A stretch of DNA of 11,030 nt from Dehalococcoidia bacterium. GTDB lineage: Bacteria; Chloroflexota; Dehalococcoidia; Dehalococcoidales; DAOWJH01. Below, one piece after another: positions 1 to 7,773 of the stretch (its first letter is position 1; each line of letters opens with the position of its first letter). The position numbers and the translations under genes were made by a program. The notes under the pieces were generated by a model, which was given only the letters and a program-made list of their open reading frames with translations, had not been told where the DNA came from and made no database searches. The stretch is from contig DAOWJH010000019.1 of NCBI GenBank assembly GCA_030640495.1, forward strand, positions 1-11,030, in the 5' to 3' direction.

Positions 1-712
1 TCTGTACCAGAATAGGGATATCAACAGCCGCGAGCATAGGTAAATCATTGAGGCGATCACCAATACCCACTGTCTCTACTTGACCTAGTTTTTTGTGGAA
101 TAAGTCAATAAGAATGGTAGTAGCCTTGCCTTTATTATTGCCCCCCATTACATCATAGTAGCGCCCGCCGTGGGCATAATTGAAGCCTGCTTTCTCTATT
201 GCCTTCAGTACTCTCCCAATCTCCTCAGTTGTACCCTCAAGCTTGACAGTCTCATCATACTCCCTCTCTTTGGCTCGCTGGGCTGCCTCTAGGTCTAGAC
301 CTGTCTCCATCGCTACCTCCTCGGCACTCATATCGCCAAAACCTCTAAAATTAAACCCAAGCTCGGCTCTAATTTGCCCTAAAAGCTGCCTGATTTCACT
401 GTAGGGTCTACCTAACTCAATTATCTGATATGTACCCCGAACCTTGTGGTAATCAAAGCTGAATGGGAAGTAGCCTTCAGGAATGAAAATAGCACCCCCG
501 TTTTCCACTATAAAAGGGTCATATATCTCCAGCTCTTTGCGGTATACCTCCTGCTCGGCTCTGGTCTTTGCTGAACAGAAAATTATAGGGATGCCTTTCT
601 GCTGTAGATACTCTATAGATGATAAAGCCTTTTCACAGGAGTAGGTAATGGGGTCAAGTAGAGTACCATCAAGGTCAGTAAACAGAACTAATTTGGGCAA
701 AAGATTATTCAT
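1..712 (-). CDS. mpgP: Mannosyl-3-phosphoglycerate phosphatase (MpgP), C-terminus cut by window edge
   Basis: This HAD-superfamily phosphatase dephosphorylates mannosyl-3-phosphoglycerate to mannosylglycerate, the second step of the two-step osmolyte pathway. Reading leftwards from the ATG at 712-710, 237 residues are visible with no stop. The HAD nucleophile motif DLDGTLLD lies near residues 13-20. The sequence PFIVENGGAIFIP, typical of MpgP/YedP proteins, follows near residue 63, and the acidic motif GDRLNDLPML is close to the cut end. Family members are about 260-270 residues, so only some 20-35 are missing. No ATG lies in frame between this start and an upstream TAG, which supports the start, although the Shine-Dalgarno site is poor. 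The gene is last of the visible mpgS / amidotransferase-like / mpgP set, 69 bases behind its neighbour, so it is probably translated from the same message. Assignment is firm; substrate identity rests on family and on mpgS nearby. Confidence 0.93.
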   Translation of the reverse strand, partial: MNNLLPKLVLFTDLDGTLLDPITYSCEKALSSIEYLQQKGIPIIFCSAKTRAEQEVYRKELEIYDPFIVENGGAIFIPEGYFPFSFDYHKVRGTYQIIELGRPYSEIRQLLGQIRAELGFNFRGFGDMSAEEVAMETGLDLEAAQRAKEREYDETVKLEGTTEEIGRVLKAIEKAGFNYAHGGRYYDVMGGNNKGKATTILIDLFHKKLGQVETVGIGDRLNDLPMLAAVDIPILVQ

Positions 713-781
713 GATGCTCAGAATTATTGCAACCTAACAATATTAAAGGCGCTACTCACAAATATTCACCGATACCGTTAG

Positions 782-2473
782 TCAGACCCTCATTTTCTTC
801 AAGAAGCTCTTTATTCTTGTTCTCTCAGCATCATTTAGCAGATTATGGTCGTAAGCTGTCACATCAAGGAAAAGTTGAATATGGTCAGGGATCTCCCATA
901 AGCTCTTTTCGCCATAGCGGTATCCATAGCGTGAAGAGCTAGCCAGCTTCTCTGGACTAATCTCCTCACTGTGGTAGCCTATGCTTTCTACCAAACGAGG
1001 GGTAAAACCATTTTTGCGGGCTATTCCATCAAAGGTATCATGAATACCAGTGCCATGTTGGGTTGCATCCTTGCTTCTATAAGCATATTCAGCAGCTACT
1101 CCCATCTTATCAGCTAGCATCCGGTGGGGATGTTTACCCAGCTTATCCTTGGCGGAAGATATTTTCAATTGCGGCGGTATACTCATAGCTAACTTGACTA
1201 TTTCGGTATCAATAAAGGGGAATACTACCTCCATACTATGTGCCATAGCAATTTTATTTTCCCGGTCTAGGGTCTCTATATCTGCTCGCCCCAAGTCATC
1301 TAACATCCTACGTTCCAATCCATCATAACCCTCAGTTGTTATAACTTGTGGATACCAAGAATAGCCACCCCAGAGTTCATCAGGCCCTTGCCCTGAAAAG
1401 ATAACTTTGATACCATCTTGGCTAGCCATATCCAAGGCAGCATAGACCCCAATGCCAGCTTCAATCTGGACCATATCTCTTTCCTCCACTGTTCTGACCA
1501 GCAGTGGAATATATGAATTAATCTCATCCTGACTGAGCCTTCTCACTTTATGTTCAAGGCCCAACTCATGGATGAACTGCTCAGCATAAGTTACATCAGT
1601 GGAGCCATCTACCCCGACAGTATATGCAATAACCTTGATGCCTCTTTTAGCCGCGATATCAGCAACGAACTTAGTAATAAGACAGCTATCCACACCGCCA
1701 GAGATAAGACAGCCCACCCTTTCCAAATTACGCAATCTTTTCTCCACTGCTGCATAAAGTAGAGTTCCATAATTATCAACAACATCATCTAAGCTATCAG
1801 CGGTAACATCCCTTTTCACTTTGCTTAGGCTGAGAATCTTCTTAATCATAACGCCTTTTTTACTGAAAGAGGCAAGCATTCCAGCCCGGAGAGGCTTTAC
1901 ATCTCGTAGCCCTATTCCCCATAACGCCTTTTTCTCTGAGGCAAAAGCTACAGATTCGCTATTTTCAGCATAGAATACCGGTCTTCTACCAACTATATCC
2001 CGGGCTACCGTAGTTTTACTGCTATCACCTAATACCAAACAATAATCACCGTCCAATGTACCCATGACATCTATCAGTGCTGTTTCCAAATCATTCCCAT
2101 CGCACTTTTCCTCAATCGTATGTAGAACTACATCGGCAGTACTCCCCACAGTAAGTTGGTGGTCTGGTAATAAGTTTGACCTCAGTTCCTTAAGATTGTA
2201 GAGGTTACCTTCAAAAATCAGACACAACTTATCTCTGTAGTTAACCGGTGGTTGTTCTAATGTTTTATTCCTGGTAGCAAATGAGACCTGGCCCAGAGCC
2301 TGATTAGTTACCAAACTCTGCGCCTTATTATAACCATTCCACTCATATCTCGTTCTGTCAGCTATTACCCATGAACCTTCAGCATCCTGATTATAACAAG
2401 CATTCATCATGGAGTTGACCTGGTCAGATATATCCTTACCATTCTTGTTTAAAATACCTATTATGGGACTCAT
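782..2473 (-). CDS. Asparagine-synthetase-B-like amidotransferase lacking the glutaminase cysteine
   Basis: The 563-residue protein has the two-domain layout of AsnB: an N-terminal Ntn-type glutaminase fold (about 1-200) and a C-terminal ATP-pyrophosphatase synthetase domain (about 230-530). The synthetase half keeps the PP-loop SGGVDS (258-263), GQGPDELWGGY (361-371) and an AHSMEVVFPFID segment (411-422) matching the AsnB active-site region. The N-terminus reads MSPIIGI instead of MCGI..., so the catalytic Cys is absent. A TAG in frame at 2482-2480, three codons upstream, excludes a longer start. By eye, the glutamine-pocket residues (Arg, Asn/Glu, Asp of AsnB) are also replaced, although the GNLYN-like turn (89-93) survives. 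It should therefore use free ammonia or another nitrogen source, and its acceptor may not be aspartate. A usable AAAGG ribosome site precedes the ATG. Its place between mpgS and mpgP suggests a role in osmolyte synthesis. Plain ammonia-dependent asparagine synthesis remains possible. Confidence 0.85.
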   Translation of the reverse strand: MSPIIGILNKNGKDISDQVNSMMNACYNQDAEGSWVIADRTRYEWNGYNKAQSLVTNQALGQVSFATRNKTLEQPPVNYRDKLCLIFEGNLYNLKELRSNLLPDHQLTVGSTADVVLHTIEEKCDGNDLETALIDVMGTLDGDYCLVLGDSSKTTVARDIVGRRPVFYAENSESVAFASEKKALWGIGLRDVKPLRAGMLASFSKKGVMIKKILSLSKVKRDVTADSLDDVVDNYGTLLYAAVEKRLRNLERVGCLISGGVDSCLITKFVADIAAKRGIKVIAYTVGVDGSTDVTYAEQFIHELGLEHKVRRLSQDEINSYIPLLVRTVEERDMVQIEAGIGVYAALDMASQDGIKVIFSGQGPDELWGGYSWYPQVITTEGYDGLERRMLDDLGRADIETLDRENKIAMAHSMEVVFPFIDTEIVKLAMSIPPQLKISSAKDKLGKHPHRMLADKMGVAAEYAYRSKDATQHGTGIHDTFDGIARKNGFTPRLVESIGYHSEEISPEKLASSSRYGYRYGEKSLWEIPDHIQLFLDVTAYDHNLLNDAERTRIKSFLKKMRV

Positions 2474-2539
2474 GAAAAGCTACCTTTCACAATTGATTGA
2501 ACTCATAGTCCCCTGTCCGCTTGCAAGAAGGGATACTTT

Positions 2540-3736
2540 TTACTGCTCTCCTTCCAACGCGGAGTATGAGTCTATGTGTTCCTTTATAGCCTTAGTAAAC
2601 TGCTGTAGGTCAACCTTCTTCAGCGGTGGGTAGAGGCGAGGCTTGGATGGCTCTTTATCCTGACTAATAGCATTCTGCTGCCGGAGTTCATCAAGAACCA
2701 TCTGCTTGGTATCCTTATCGCAGAGTGGGGAGTGGTAGATAACTCCGAGGCCTGGCAATAGCATTTCCTGCTGATGTTGCTCACCTTTCTCCTCATGGAG
2801 GTGAGGGTTTCTGGTCTCTATCTGGAATATCTCGACGCCATGCTTGGCTGCTGCCTGGTGCGCCATAGGCAAAACGCCACCAAAGCCTTCAAAGATAGAT
2901 ACCAGTTCCTGCGGTTCTACAGCATAGCTTGAGGCATAGGGGAGTATCTTTGCTAGCCCGAGGCTCATGGCGTGCTCCCCGGCATTGCCTGTTTTGATAA
3001 TCTCAGTTTCAAACCCTGTCTTGGTTGAGATTAGGGAGTTTATACACCTGTTCGTTATCTCTGATACCCGTCCCCATTTCTTGAAATACATCCCCGTTGA
3101 GATTTTAGGTTTGTAGCGCCACAGAATCCTGACCATAACGTAGGGAGATTTGGCCATGCTGAAGCCAGAGGCATAGCACCTTACATATTCCCATACTGCA
3201 CCGGGGAAATAATTGTCAGCGTCTATAAACCCTACATAGTTCTTCTTGGCAATCATGGCTATAAGCATTGCTATCATCATGCCTTCAGCCTTGCCGTCCC
3301 TTATCTGCCCATCCTCGCCAAGGAGCTCGGTGTAACCGGCCTCCCTCAGAGCCTCAGCCAGGATAGGGTCTTTCTGGTGGATAATCAGAGCCTGGCGCCG
3401 GGTGAAGTGGCAAAACTGACTCAAGGTATCCCTCTCCATCCTGAACCTGTCAACCCGCTTCCTCTGGCTGTTAGAGACTACTATTATCAAGCACTCGTGG
3501 GGAACTCCACTGATGACCCCTTCAAAGAGCTTTAGCTTCTCATCCTTGGTGGGAATGATGATAGCCATTTTCTCTTCAAGGTCTTTAATAGTGTCCTCCT
3601 CAGTTTTCTGCACAGCAATTTTCTCTTCTCGGGGTAATTCTTTAGCTCTACCTGAGTCCAGCTCCAACACCTTCTGCACATCATTGATTCTAACTGAGCC
3701 AACACGCTCAGTATACCTGGGGCTTTCTATTCGCAT
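2540..3736 (-). CDS. mpgS: Mannosyl-3-phosphoglycerate synthase (MpgS, glycosyltransferase family 55)
   Basis: This enzyme transfers mannose from GDP-mannose to 3-phosphoglycerate, making mannosyl-3-phosphoglycerate, the committed step to mannosylglycerate. The 398 residues match the family length and layout of the Thermus-type enzyme from the first residues on (RYTERVGSVRINDVQ, LELDSGR), which supports the ATG at 3736. A GT-A core follows with IIPTKDEKLKLFEGV (60-74), VVSNSQRKRVDRFRME (86-101), GEDGQIRDGKAEGM (140-153), and the metal-binding DxD in GFIDADNYFPGA (169-180). KTGNAGEHA (248-256) and RNPHLHEEKGEQH (309-321) are further family signatures. A GGGGGTG ribosome site sits about 10 bases before the start. 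The gene follows rbfA by 64 bases with no terminator in between. In Dehalococcoides the synthase and phosphatase are known as one fused protein (MgsD); here they are separate, with another gene between. Confidence 0.96.
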   Translation of the reverse strand: MRIESPRYTERVGSVRINDVQKVLELDSGRAKELPREEKIAVQKTEEDTIKDLEEKMAIIIPTKDEKLKLFEGVISGVPHECLIIVVSNSQRKRVDRFRMERDTLSQFCHFTRRQALIIHQKDPILAEALREAGYTELLGEDGQIRDGKAEGMMIAMLIAMIAKKNYVGFIDADNYFPGAVWEYVRCYASGFSMAKSPYVMVRILWRYKPKISTGMYFKKWGRVSEITNRCINSLISTKTGFETEIIKTGNAGEHAMSLGLAKILPYASSYAVEPQELVSIFEGFGGVLPMAHQAAAKHGVEIFQIETRNPHLHEEKGEQHQQEMLLPGLGVIYHSPLCDKDTKQMVLDELRQQNAISQDKEPSKPRLYPPLKKVDLQQFTKAIKEHIDSYSALEGEQ

Positions 3737-3800
3737 TTATATCACACCCCCTTTCTTTGAGACTCTCCTGAAATTACTGGAGGTCTTACCCTGGGGCTTA

Positions 3801-4187
3801 TTAATATTTGGTATGCCATCCACAGTCAGCCTTTGCACTGCCATCGTCTGTGCTAACCTGGTCAATTAGCTCTAGGAGGTGGGCTCCCCGCTCAATAGAA
3901 TCATCCCACTGAAAGCTTAGCTCGGGAATATGCCGTAACCTCAGACGCTTAGCCAGCTCATTGCGGAAGAAACTTGAAGCAGCAGTTAACACGCTCAGTG
4001 TCTCGTGCTTTTCTTCCTCACTACCTATACGACTGACCAGTATCTTAGCATATTTCAGGTCAGGAGAGGTGGAAACCTCGGTGACAGCAATAAAACTGCC
4101 AAGTCGTGGGTCTTTGACTTGGCGCTGAAGTAATTCACTAATTTCCTGGCGAATGAGATTGTTTACTCGCTCAATCCGATGTGCCAT
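3801..4187 (-). CDS. rbfA: 30S ribosome-binding factor RbfA
   Basis: RbfA is a small KH-like protein that binds the immature 30S subunit near the 5' end of 16S rRNA and is needed for late maturation, especially in the cold. The 128 residues have the expected length and pattern: the N-terminal helix HRIERVNNLIRQEISELLQ (3-21), then VKDPRLGSFIAVTEVSTSPD (24-43), LKYAKILVSRIG (44-55) and the final LRLRHIPELSFQWDDSIERG (82-101). The last 15 or so residues are a variable tail. It starts 12 bases after infB ends, the usual infB-rbfA order. After it one often finds truB or rpsO in bacteria; here the mannosylglycerate genes follow instead. Confidence 0.96.
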   Translation of the reverse strand: MAHRIERVNNLIRQEISELLQRQVKDPRLGSFIAVTEVSTSPDLKYAKILVSRIGSEEEKHETLSVLTAASSFFRNELAKRLRLRHIPELSFQWDDSIERGAHLLELIDQVSTDDGSAKADCGWHTKY

Positions 4188-4199
4188 AATTATTACTCC

Positions 4200-6026
4200 T
4201 TAGCTGGCTTTCTCCCTACTGAAAAACTCTAAAATATCACCAACTTGAAACTCGGCAAAGTCTGTGATACCCACACCACATTCATAGCCAGCGGCCACCT
4301 CCTTAACATCATCCTTAAAGCGCCTCAGACTACTAACGCTAGACTCACACACCACTTGCCCCTCACGCTGCACTCTGGCTGAGACACCTCGAGTTACTTT
4401 ACCTTCGGTAACATAGACGCCAGCTACCCTTTCCTTCTTACCAGCGGGAAAGATAGCCCTGACCTCAGCACGCCCATCAATAACCTCAACATAAGTCGGC
4501 TCCGACATACCCTTGAGTGCCTTGTCTACATCGTCTACTAAATTGTAAATCACATCATAGTAGCGAATGTCCACGCCTTCTACATCAGCCAATCGCCGCG
4601 CTCCTGGCTCACAGCCAGTATTAAAACTAATAATAAGCCCCTTAGAAGCAATAGCTAACATAACATCACTCTCAGTAATATTGCCACTGCCACTATGAAT
4701 AACCCTAACCTTGATTGCCTCTGTCCCCAACTGTTCCAAAGAGCTTCTTATCGGTTCAATACTGCCTTGAACATCAGCCTTAAGAATGATATTAAGCTCT
4801 TTGACCCTGCCGGCGCTTATTTGGTCAAAGAGAGTACTAAGCTTCACTGATTTTGACTCTTGCTTCATCTCCTCTAGACGCTTTTGTATTAAAGCTTGTG
4901 CTTGGCGTTCACCAGCTACAGCAGTTAGGACATCTCCTACTTGAGGCACACTATTTAAGCCGAGGAGCTTAGCCGGGGTAGCTGGCTCAGCCCTTCTTAC
5001 CTGCTTACCCATATCATTAAACATAGCCTTAACCCTACCCCATGTAGTACCAACTACTACAGTGTCGCCAAGCCTTAAGGTTCCGTTATGAATTAGCACT
5101 GTGGCTAATGGTCCCTTGGTCTTATCCATCTCAGCTTCAATAACTACCCCTACCGCTGGCCGAGAAGGATTTGCCCTCAGATTCTCCATCTCAGCCACAA
5201 CCAGAAGGTTCTCCAACAACTCAGAGATACCTCTCTTTTCTTTAGCCGAAGTTAGCACACAGACTACATCGCCTCCCCACTCCTCAATAAGCAAGCCGGC
5301 ATCAGCTAGTTGTTGTTTAATAAGCTCCGGGTTAGCGTTAGGCTTATCAATCTTATTAATAGCTACCACAATCACTACCCCAGCTGCCCGGGCGTGGTCT
5401 ATAGCTTCTAAAGTCTGTGGCATTACCCCATCATCAGCGGCCACTACCAAAATAGTGATGTCGGTTACCTGGGCACCACGAGCTCGCATAGCGGTAAAGG
5501 CTTCATGACCTGGGGTATCCAAGAAGGTTATCTTTTGCCCATTAACTTCTACTCGATAAGCACCAATGTGCTGGGTAATACCCCCGGCTTCAGTAGCCAT
5601 CACATTAGTCTGCCTGATAGCATCAAGGAGCCTAGTCTTACCGTGGTTAACATGCCCCATAATAGTAACTACCGGGGGTCGTGGCCGCAGACCACTGGCT
5701 TCTTCGCCTTGGAGCTGTTGCCTTTTAAGCTCGCCAATAACACTAGCTGATTTTTGGGCTGTCCTGGGCTTCAGGTGCGCCTCAAAACCAAGGCTCGCCG
5801 CTACCGTAGCTGCTGCCTCATAGTCAATGGCTTGGTTAATATTAGCCATAATGCCATTTCTCATCAATTGCTTGATAATGTCTATGGCGCCAACCTGCAG
5901 TAGCTCAGCCAGTTGTCTTACACTTAAGGTGTGAGGAATCTCAATCAAGCGCACCTTTGGCGTTGAAGGGTTGTCACTAACCTTCTCAGCTAAGGGCTTC
6001 AAAACATTACTTGGTTTATTAGCCAC
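4200..6026 (-). CDS. infB: Translation initiation factor IF-2
   Basis: IF-2 is the GTPase that brings fMet-tRNA to the 30S subunit and promotes 50S joining. The protein is 608 residues, a short form without the long charged N-terminal region of enteric IF-2. An IF2_N domain lies at about 30-80. The GTPase domain carries G1 GHVNHGKT (124-131), G2 GGITQHIG (148-155), G3 DTPGHEAF (170-177), G4 NKID (224-227) and G5 SAKEKRG (260-266). Domains II, III and the C-terminal fMet-tRNA binding domain fill the rest. G1 is normally GHVDHGKT; here Asp is replaced by Asn (AAC at about 5649). Translation starts at GTG 6026-6024, with an AAGGAAG ribosome site inside the end of ylxR and an 8-base overlap with it, implying translational coupling. 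No ylxQ (L7Ae-like) gene lies between ylxR and infB. Confidence 0.97.
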   Translation of the reverse strand: MANKPSNVLKPLAEKVSDNPSTPKVRLIEIPHTLSVRQLAELLQVGAIDIIKQLMRNGIMANINQAIDYEAAATVAASLGFEAHLKPRTAQKSASVIGELKRQQLQGEEASGLRPRPPVVTIMGHVNHGKTRLLDAIRQTNVMATEAGGITQHIGAYRVEVNGQKITFLDTPGHEAFTAMRARGAQVTDITILVVAADDGVMPQTLEAIDHARAAGVVIVVAINKIDKPNANPELIKQQLADAGLLIEEWGGDVVCVLTSAKEKRGISELLENLLVVAEMENLRANPSRPAVGVVIEAEMDKTKGPLATVLIHNGTLRLGDTVVVGTTWGRVKAMFNDMGKQVRRAEPATPAKLLGLNSVPQVGDVLTAVAGERQAQALIQKRLEEMKQESKSVKLSTLFDQISAGRVKELNIILKADVQGSIEPIRSSLEQLGTEAIKVRVIHSGSGNITESDVMLAIASKGLIISFNTGCEPGARRLADVEGVDIRYYDVIYNLVDDVDKALKGMSEPTYVEVIDGRAEVRAIFPAGKKERVAGVYVTEGKVTRGVSARVQREGQVVCESSVSSLRRFKDDVKEVAAGYECGVGITDFAEFQVGDILEFFSREKAS

Positions 6027-6300
6027 TGATTACTTCCTTCCCATATCTAATAAGCTGTTCTCGATTATCCAGGGTAAGGGTAGTCCGTAAGGCATGCTCC
6101 AGCCGACCACCTCTCAGCCCAACCTCCCAGCACTCTTGTGCTTGGCATAAATAACTACCACGCCCTGTCTCTTTCCCACCAGTATCAACCTCTACCCTTC
6201 CACTGGAACTACGCACCAAGCGGATTAGCTCCCGCTTAGGTCTTACCTTACGACAAGCCACACAGGTCCGCTGCGGAATATGCCTAATACTCCTCCTCAT
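6019..6300 (-). CDS. rnpM: YlxR/RnpM family RNA-binding protein (DUF448)
   Basis: YlxR proteins are small basic RNA binders encoded between nusA and infB; the Bacillus member, renamed RnpM, binds and modulates RNase P. The 93 residues show the family signature RTCVACRKVRPKRELIRLVR (11-30), a middle GRGSYLC (46-52) and a second Cys at 57. Cys13/Cys16 and Cys52/Cys57 could hold a zinc ion, as inferred from spacing only. The ATG at 6300 lies inside the end of nusA (17-base overlap), preceded by GAGGT about 9 bases upstream in the nusA coding sequence. An AGGAGGAG run falls just after this ATG (it encodes Glu codons of nusA), which could mislead start calling. No better in-frame start is seen downstream, and the signature begins only ten residues in. 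Confidence 0.93.
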   Translation of the reverse strand: MRRSIRHIPQRTCVACRKVRPKRELIRLVRSSSGRVEVDTGGKETGRGSYLCQAQECWEVGLRGGRLEHALRTTLTLDNREQLIRYGKEVISG

Positions 6301-7684
6301 CTACAGGTACCTCAATCCCTCGGCGCAATTTCTTAAGCTTAATGCCATCCTCAGCACTTTCCTTGCCGCGAATGTCTTTCTTCTTCCTCTTCTTTGCTTT
6401 AGCCTCAGGCTTAGCCGGAGCCGATACCAAAATATCCTCAGCAAACCGAAGTCGAGGTTTTTCCGCTGTTACCTGTGGTTCAGAAGGAACCCCTTGGGGA
6501 ATAGGTGCAGCATCAAGTGTTGATAAAGGTTCAACTACTTTGGCTGCCCCGGCAGGCTCTATAGTTGCTATTTCAGCAGGAAGCTCCTCACCAGCTGGAG
6601 CCTTTTCCTCCGTCTCAGCTAAAAGTTTAGCTTCTGCCATCCTTTGTGCCTCAGCATCTGAAGCACTCTTAATGTCAATTCGCCACTCGCTGAGTTTAGC
6701 CGCAAGCCTGACGTTCTGTCCTTCTTTACCAATAGCTAGTGAAAGTTGCTTATCAGGGATAACTACAGTAGCTACCCCCTCTTCATCATTTAGCTCAACA
6801 CTTAATACTTGGGCTGGGCTAAGAGCACTAGCAATAAAGGCGGCGACATTTGGATTCCAGGAAACAACATCTATTTTTTCGCCATTTAACTCACTCACGA
6901 TATTCTGTATCCTGATACCACGCAACCCAACACAGCAACCAACCGGGTCAATGCCATCCTGCTGTGCAGCTACAGCTACCTTACTTCGGTAGCCGGCTTC
7001 GCGAGCAATTGATTTTATTTCTACAGTCCCGTTGAAAACCTCAGGAACCTCTGATTCAAAAAGCCGACGAAGCAAATTGGGGTGAGAACGTGACACCACC
7101 ACCCGTGGTTCTCTGGTAGTCCGAACTACTTCTAAGAGATAAACCTTAAGTCTTTGACCTACTCGGTACCTCTCAGTGGGTATCTGCTCACCTGCAGGTA
7201 ATATTGCCTCTGTTCTACCCAAATCAATAAATATCTGCCTGGGCTCAATACGCCGCACTAGCCCAGTGACAATATCGTTTTCCTTATCGGTGAATTCCTC
7301 AAATATGGCGCTATGCTCTGCCTCATGAAGGCGTTGCAAAATAACCTGTTTTGCTGTTTGAGCGGCAATACGCCCCGCATTAGGCGGGGTAGCTTCTACC
7401 TCAATAACCTCACCAATTTGCACATCTGGTTTGACTCGGCATGCCTCATTTAATGATATCTCTCGTCGCGTATCCGAAGGTATCTCAACTACAGTTTTCT
7501 CAGCCCACACCTCAACCTTACTGGTAATGGGGTTAATCTTAACCGAAATATTCTGGTTAGCAGCAAAATTATCCTTCTTGTAAGCTGATACCAGTGCTGT
7601 CTCTACTGTAGCAATAACCACTTCCTTAGGCAGGTTCTTCTCTGCCGAGAGCTGGGTAATAGCGAGCATAAAGTCGCTCTTCAT
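6284..7684 (-). CDS. nusA: Transcription termination/antitermination factor NusA
   Basis: NusA binds RNA polymerase and nascent RNA, promoting pausing and intrinsic termination and taking part in antitermination. The 466 residues contain the polymerase-binding N-terminal domain (about 1-130), an S1 domain (about 138-200, GLVRRIEPRQIFIDLGRTEAI split at 141-161), KH1 with GLRGIRIQNI (253-262) and KH2 with AIGKEGQNVRLAAKL (317-331). There are no enteric-type acidic repeats. Instead a low-complexity Ala/Pro/Glu tail (about 346-430) ends in a lysine-rich patch (KAKKRKKK, 428-436). A TAA in frame three codons before the ATG at 7684 rules out a longer protein. The gene is the first of its operon with its own promoter and leader; rimP, usually in front of nusA, is not next to it here. 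The leader holds a terminator-like hairpin that suggests attenuation. Confidence 0.97.
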   Translation of the reverse strand: MKSDFMLAITQLSAEKNLPKEVVIATVETALVSAYKKDNFAANQNISVKINPITSKVEVWAEKTVVEIPSDTRREISLNEACRVKPDVQIGEVIEVEATPPNAGRIAAQTAKQVILQRLHEAEHSAIFEEFTDKENDIVTGLVRRIEPRQIFIDLGRTEAILPAGEQIPTERYRVGQRLKVYLLEVVRTTREPRVVVSRSHPNLLRRLFESEVPEVFNGTVEIKSIAREAGYRSKVAVAAQQDGIDPVGCCVGLRGIRIQNIVSELNGEKIDVVSWNPNVAAFIASALSPAQVLSVELNDEEGVATVVIPDKQLSLAIGKEGQNVRLAAKLSEWRIDIKSASDAEAQRMAEAKLLAETEEKAPAGEELPAEIATIEPAGAAKVVEPLSTLDAAPIPQGVPSEPQVTAEKPRLRFAEDILVSAPAKPEAKAKKRKKKDIRGKESAEDGIKLKKLRRGIEVPVDEEEY

Positions 7685-7687
7685 CTT

Positions 7688-7706
7688 GGATTAAGACCTC
7701 CAATCC
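7688..7706 (-). promoter_or_regulatory. nusA ribosome binding site inside a small hairpin
   Basis: Read on the minus strand, the Shine-Dalgarno GGAGG of nusA (plus-strand 7697-7701) lies in the 9-base loop of a 5-bp stem GGATT/AATCC. It is 12 bases from the ATG, rather long. A competing 5-bp stem, TTGGA/TCCAA, can form in the same stretch. Whether either matters in the cell is unknown; the pairing is seen by eye only. Confidence 0.45.
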
Positions 7707-7724
7707 TACTATTTCCCATAGAAC

Positions 7725-7747
7725 AAAAAAGTGGGAATAAACCCACT
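7725..7747 (-). terminator. Terminator-like hairpin in the nusA leader (possible attenuator)
   Basis: On the minus strand a 6-bp stem AGTGGG/CCCACT with the 6-base loop TTTATT (plus 7730-7747) runs directly into six T residues. This is a short but classical intrinsic terminator shape. It lies about 20 bases after the predicted start site of the nusA transcript and about 40 bases before the nusA ATG. It would therefore stop transcription before the operon rather than after a gene. The stem is short, so read-through and factor dependence (for example on NusA itself) are plausible. Confidence 0.6.
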
Positions 7748-7773
7748 CAACTACTCACTCTTCATCTAGTAAG

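Noticed and set aside
713..781. Possible small gene or RNA between the amidotransferase-like gene and mpgP
   Set aside because: The 69-base gap has no reading frame with a ribosome site and no strong hairpin.
3737..3800. Terminator or promoter between rbfA and mpgS
   Set aside because: I see no stem followed by a T-run on the minus strand and no convincing -35/-10 pair, only a ribosome site for mpgS.
5101..5823. Three plus-strand open frames opposite infB
   Set aside because: They mirror the IF-2 GTPase domain coding sequence, have no ribosome site or family match, and IF-2 is unambiguous on the other strand.
6342..6992. A 216-codon open frame on the plus strand
   Set aside because: It lies fully opposite the nusA C-terminal region, is rich in Ser/Ala as expected from the complement of a low-complexity coding region, and shows no recognisable motif.
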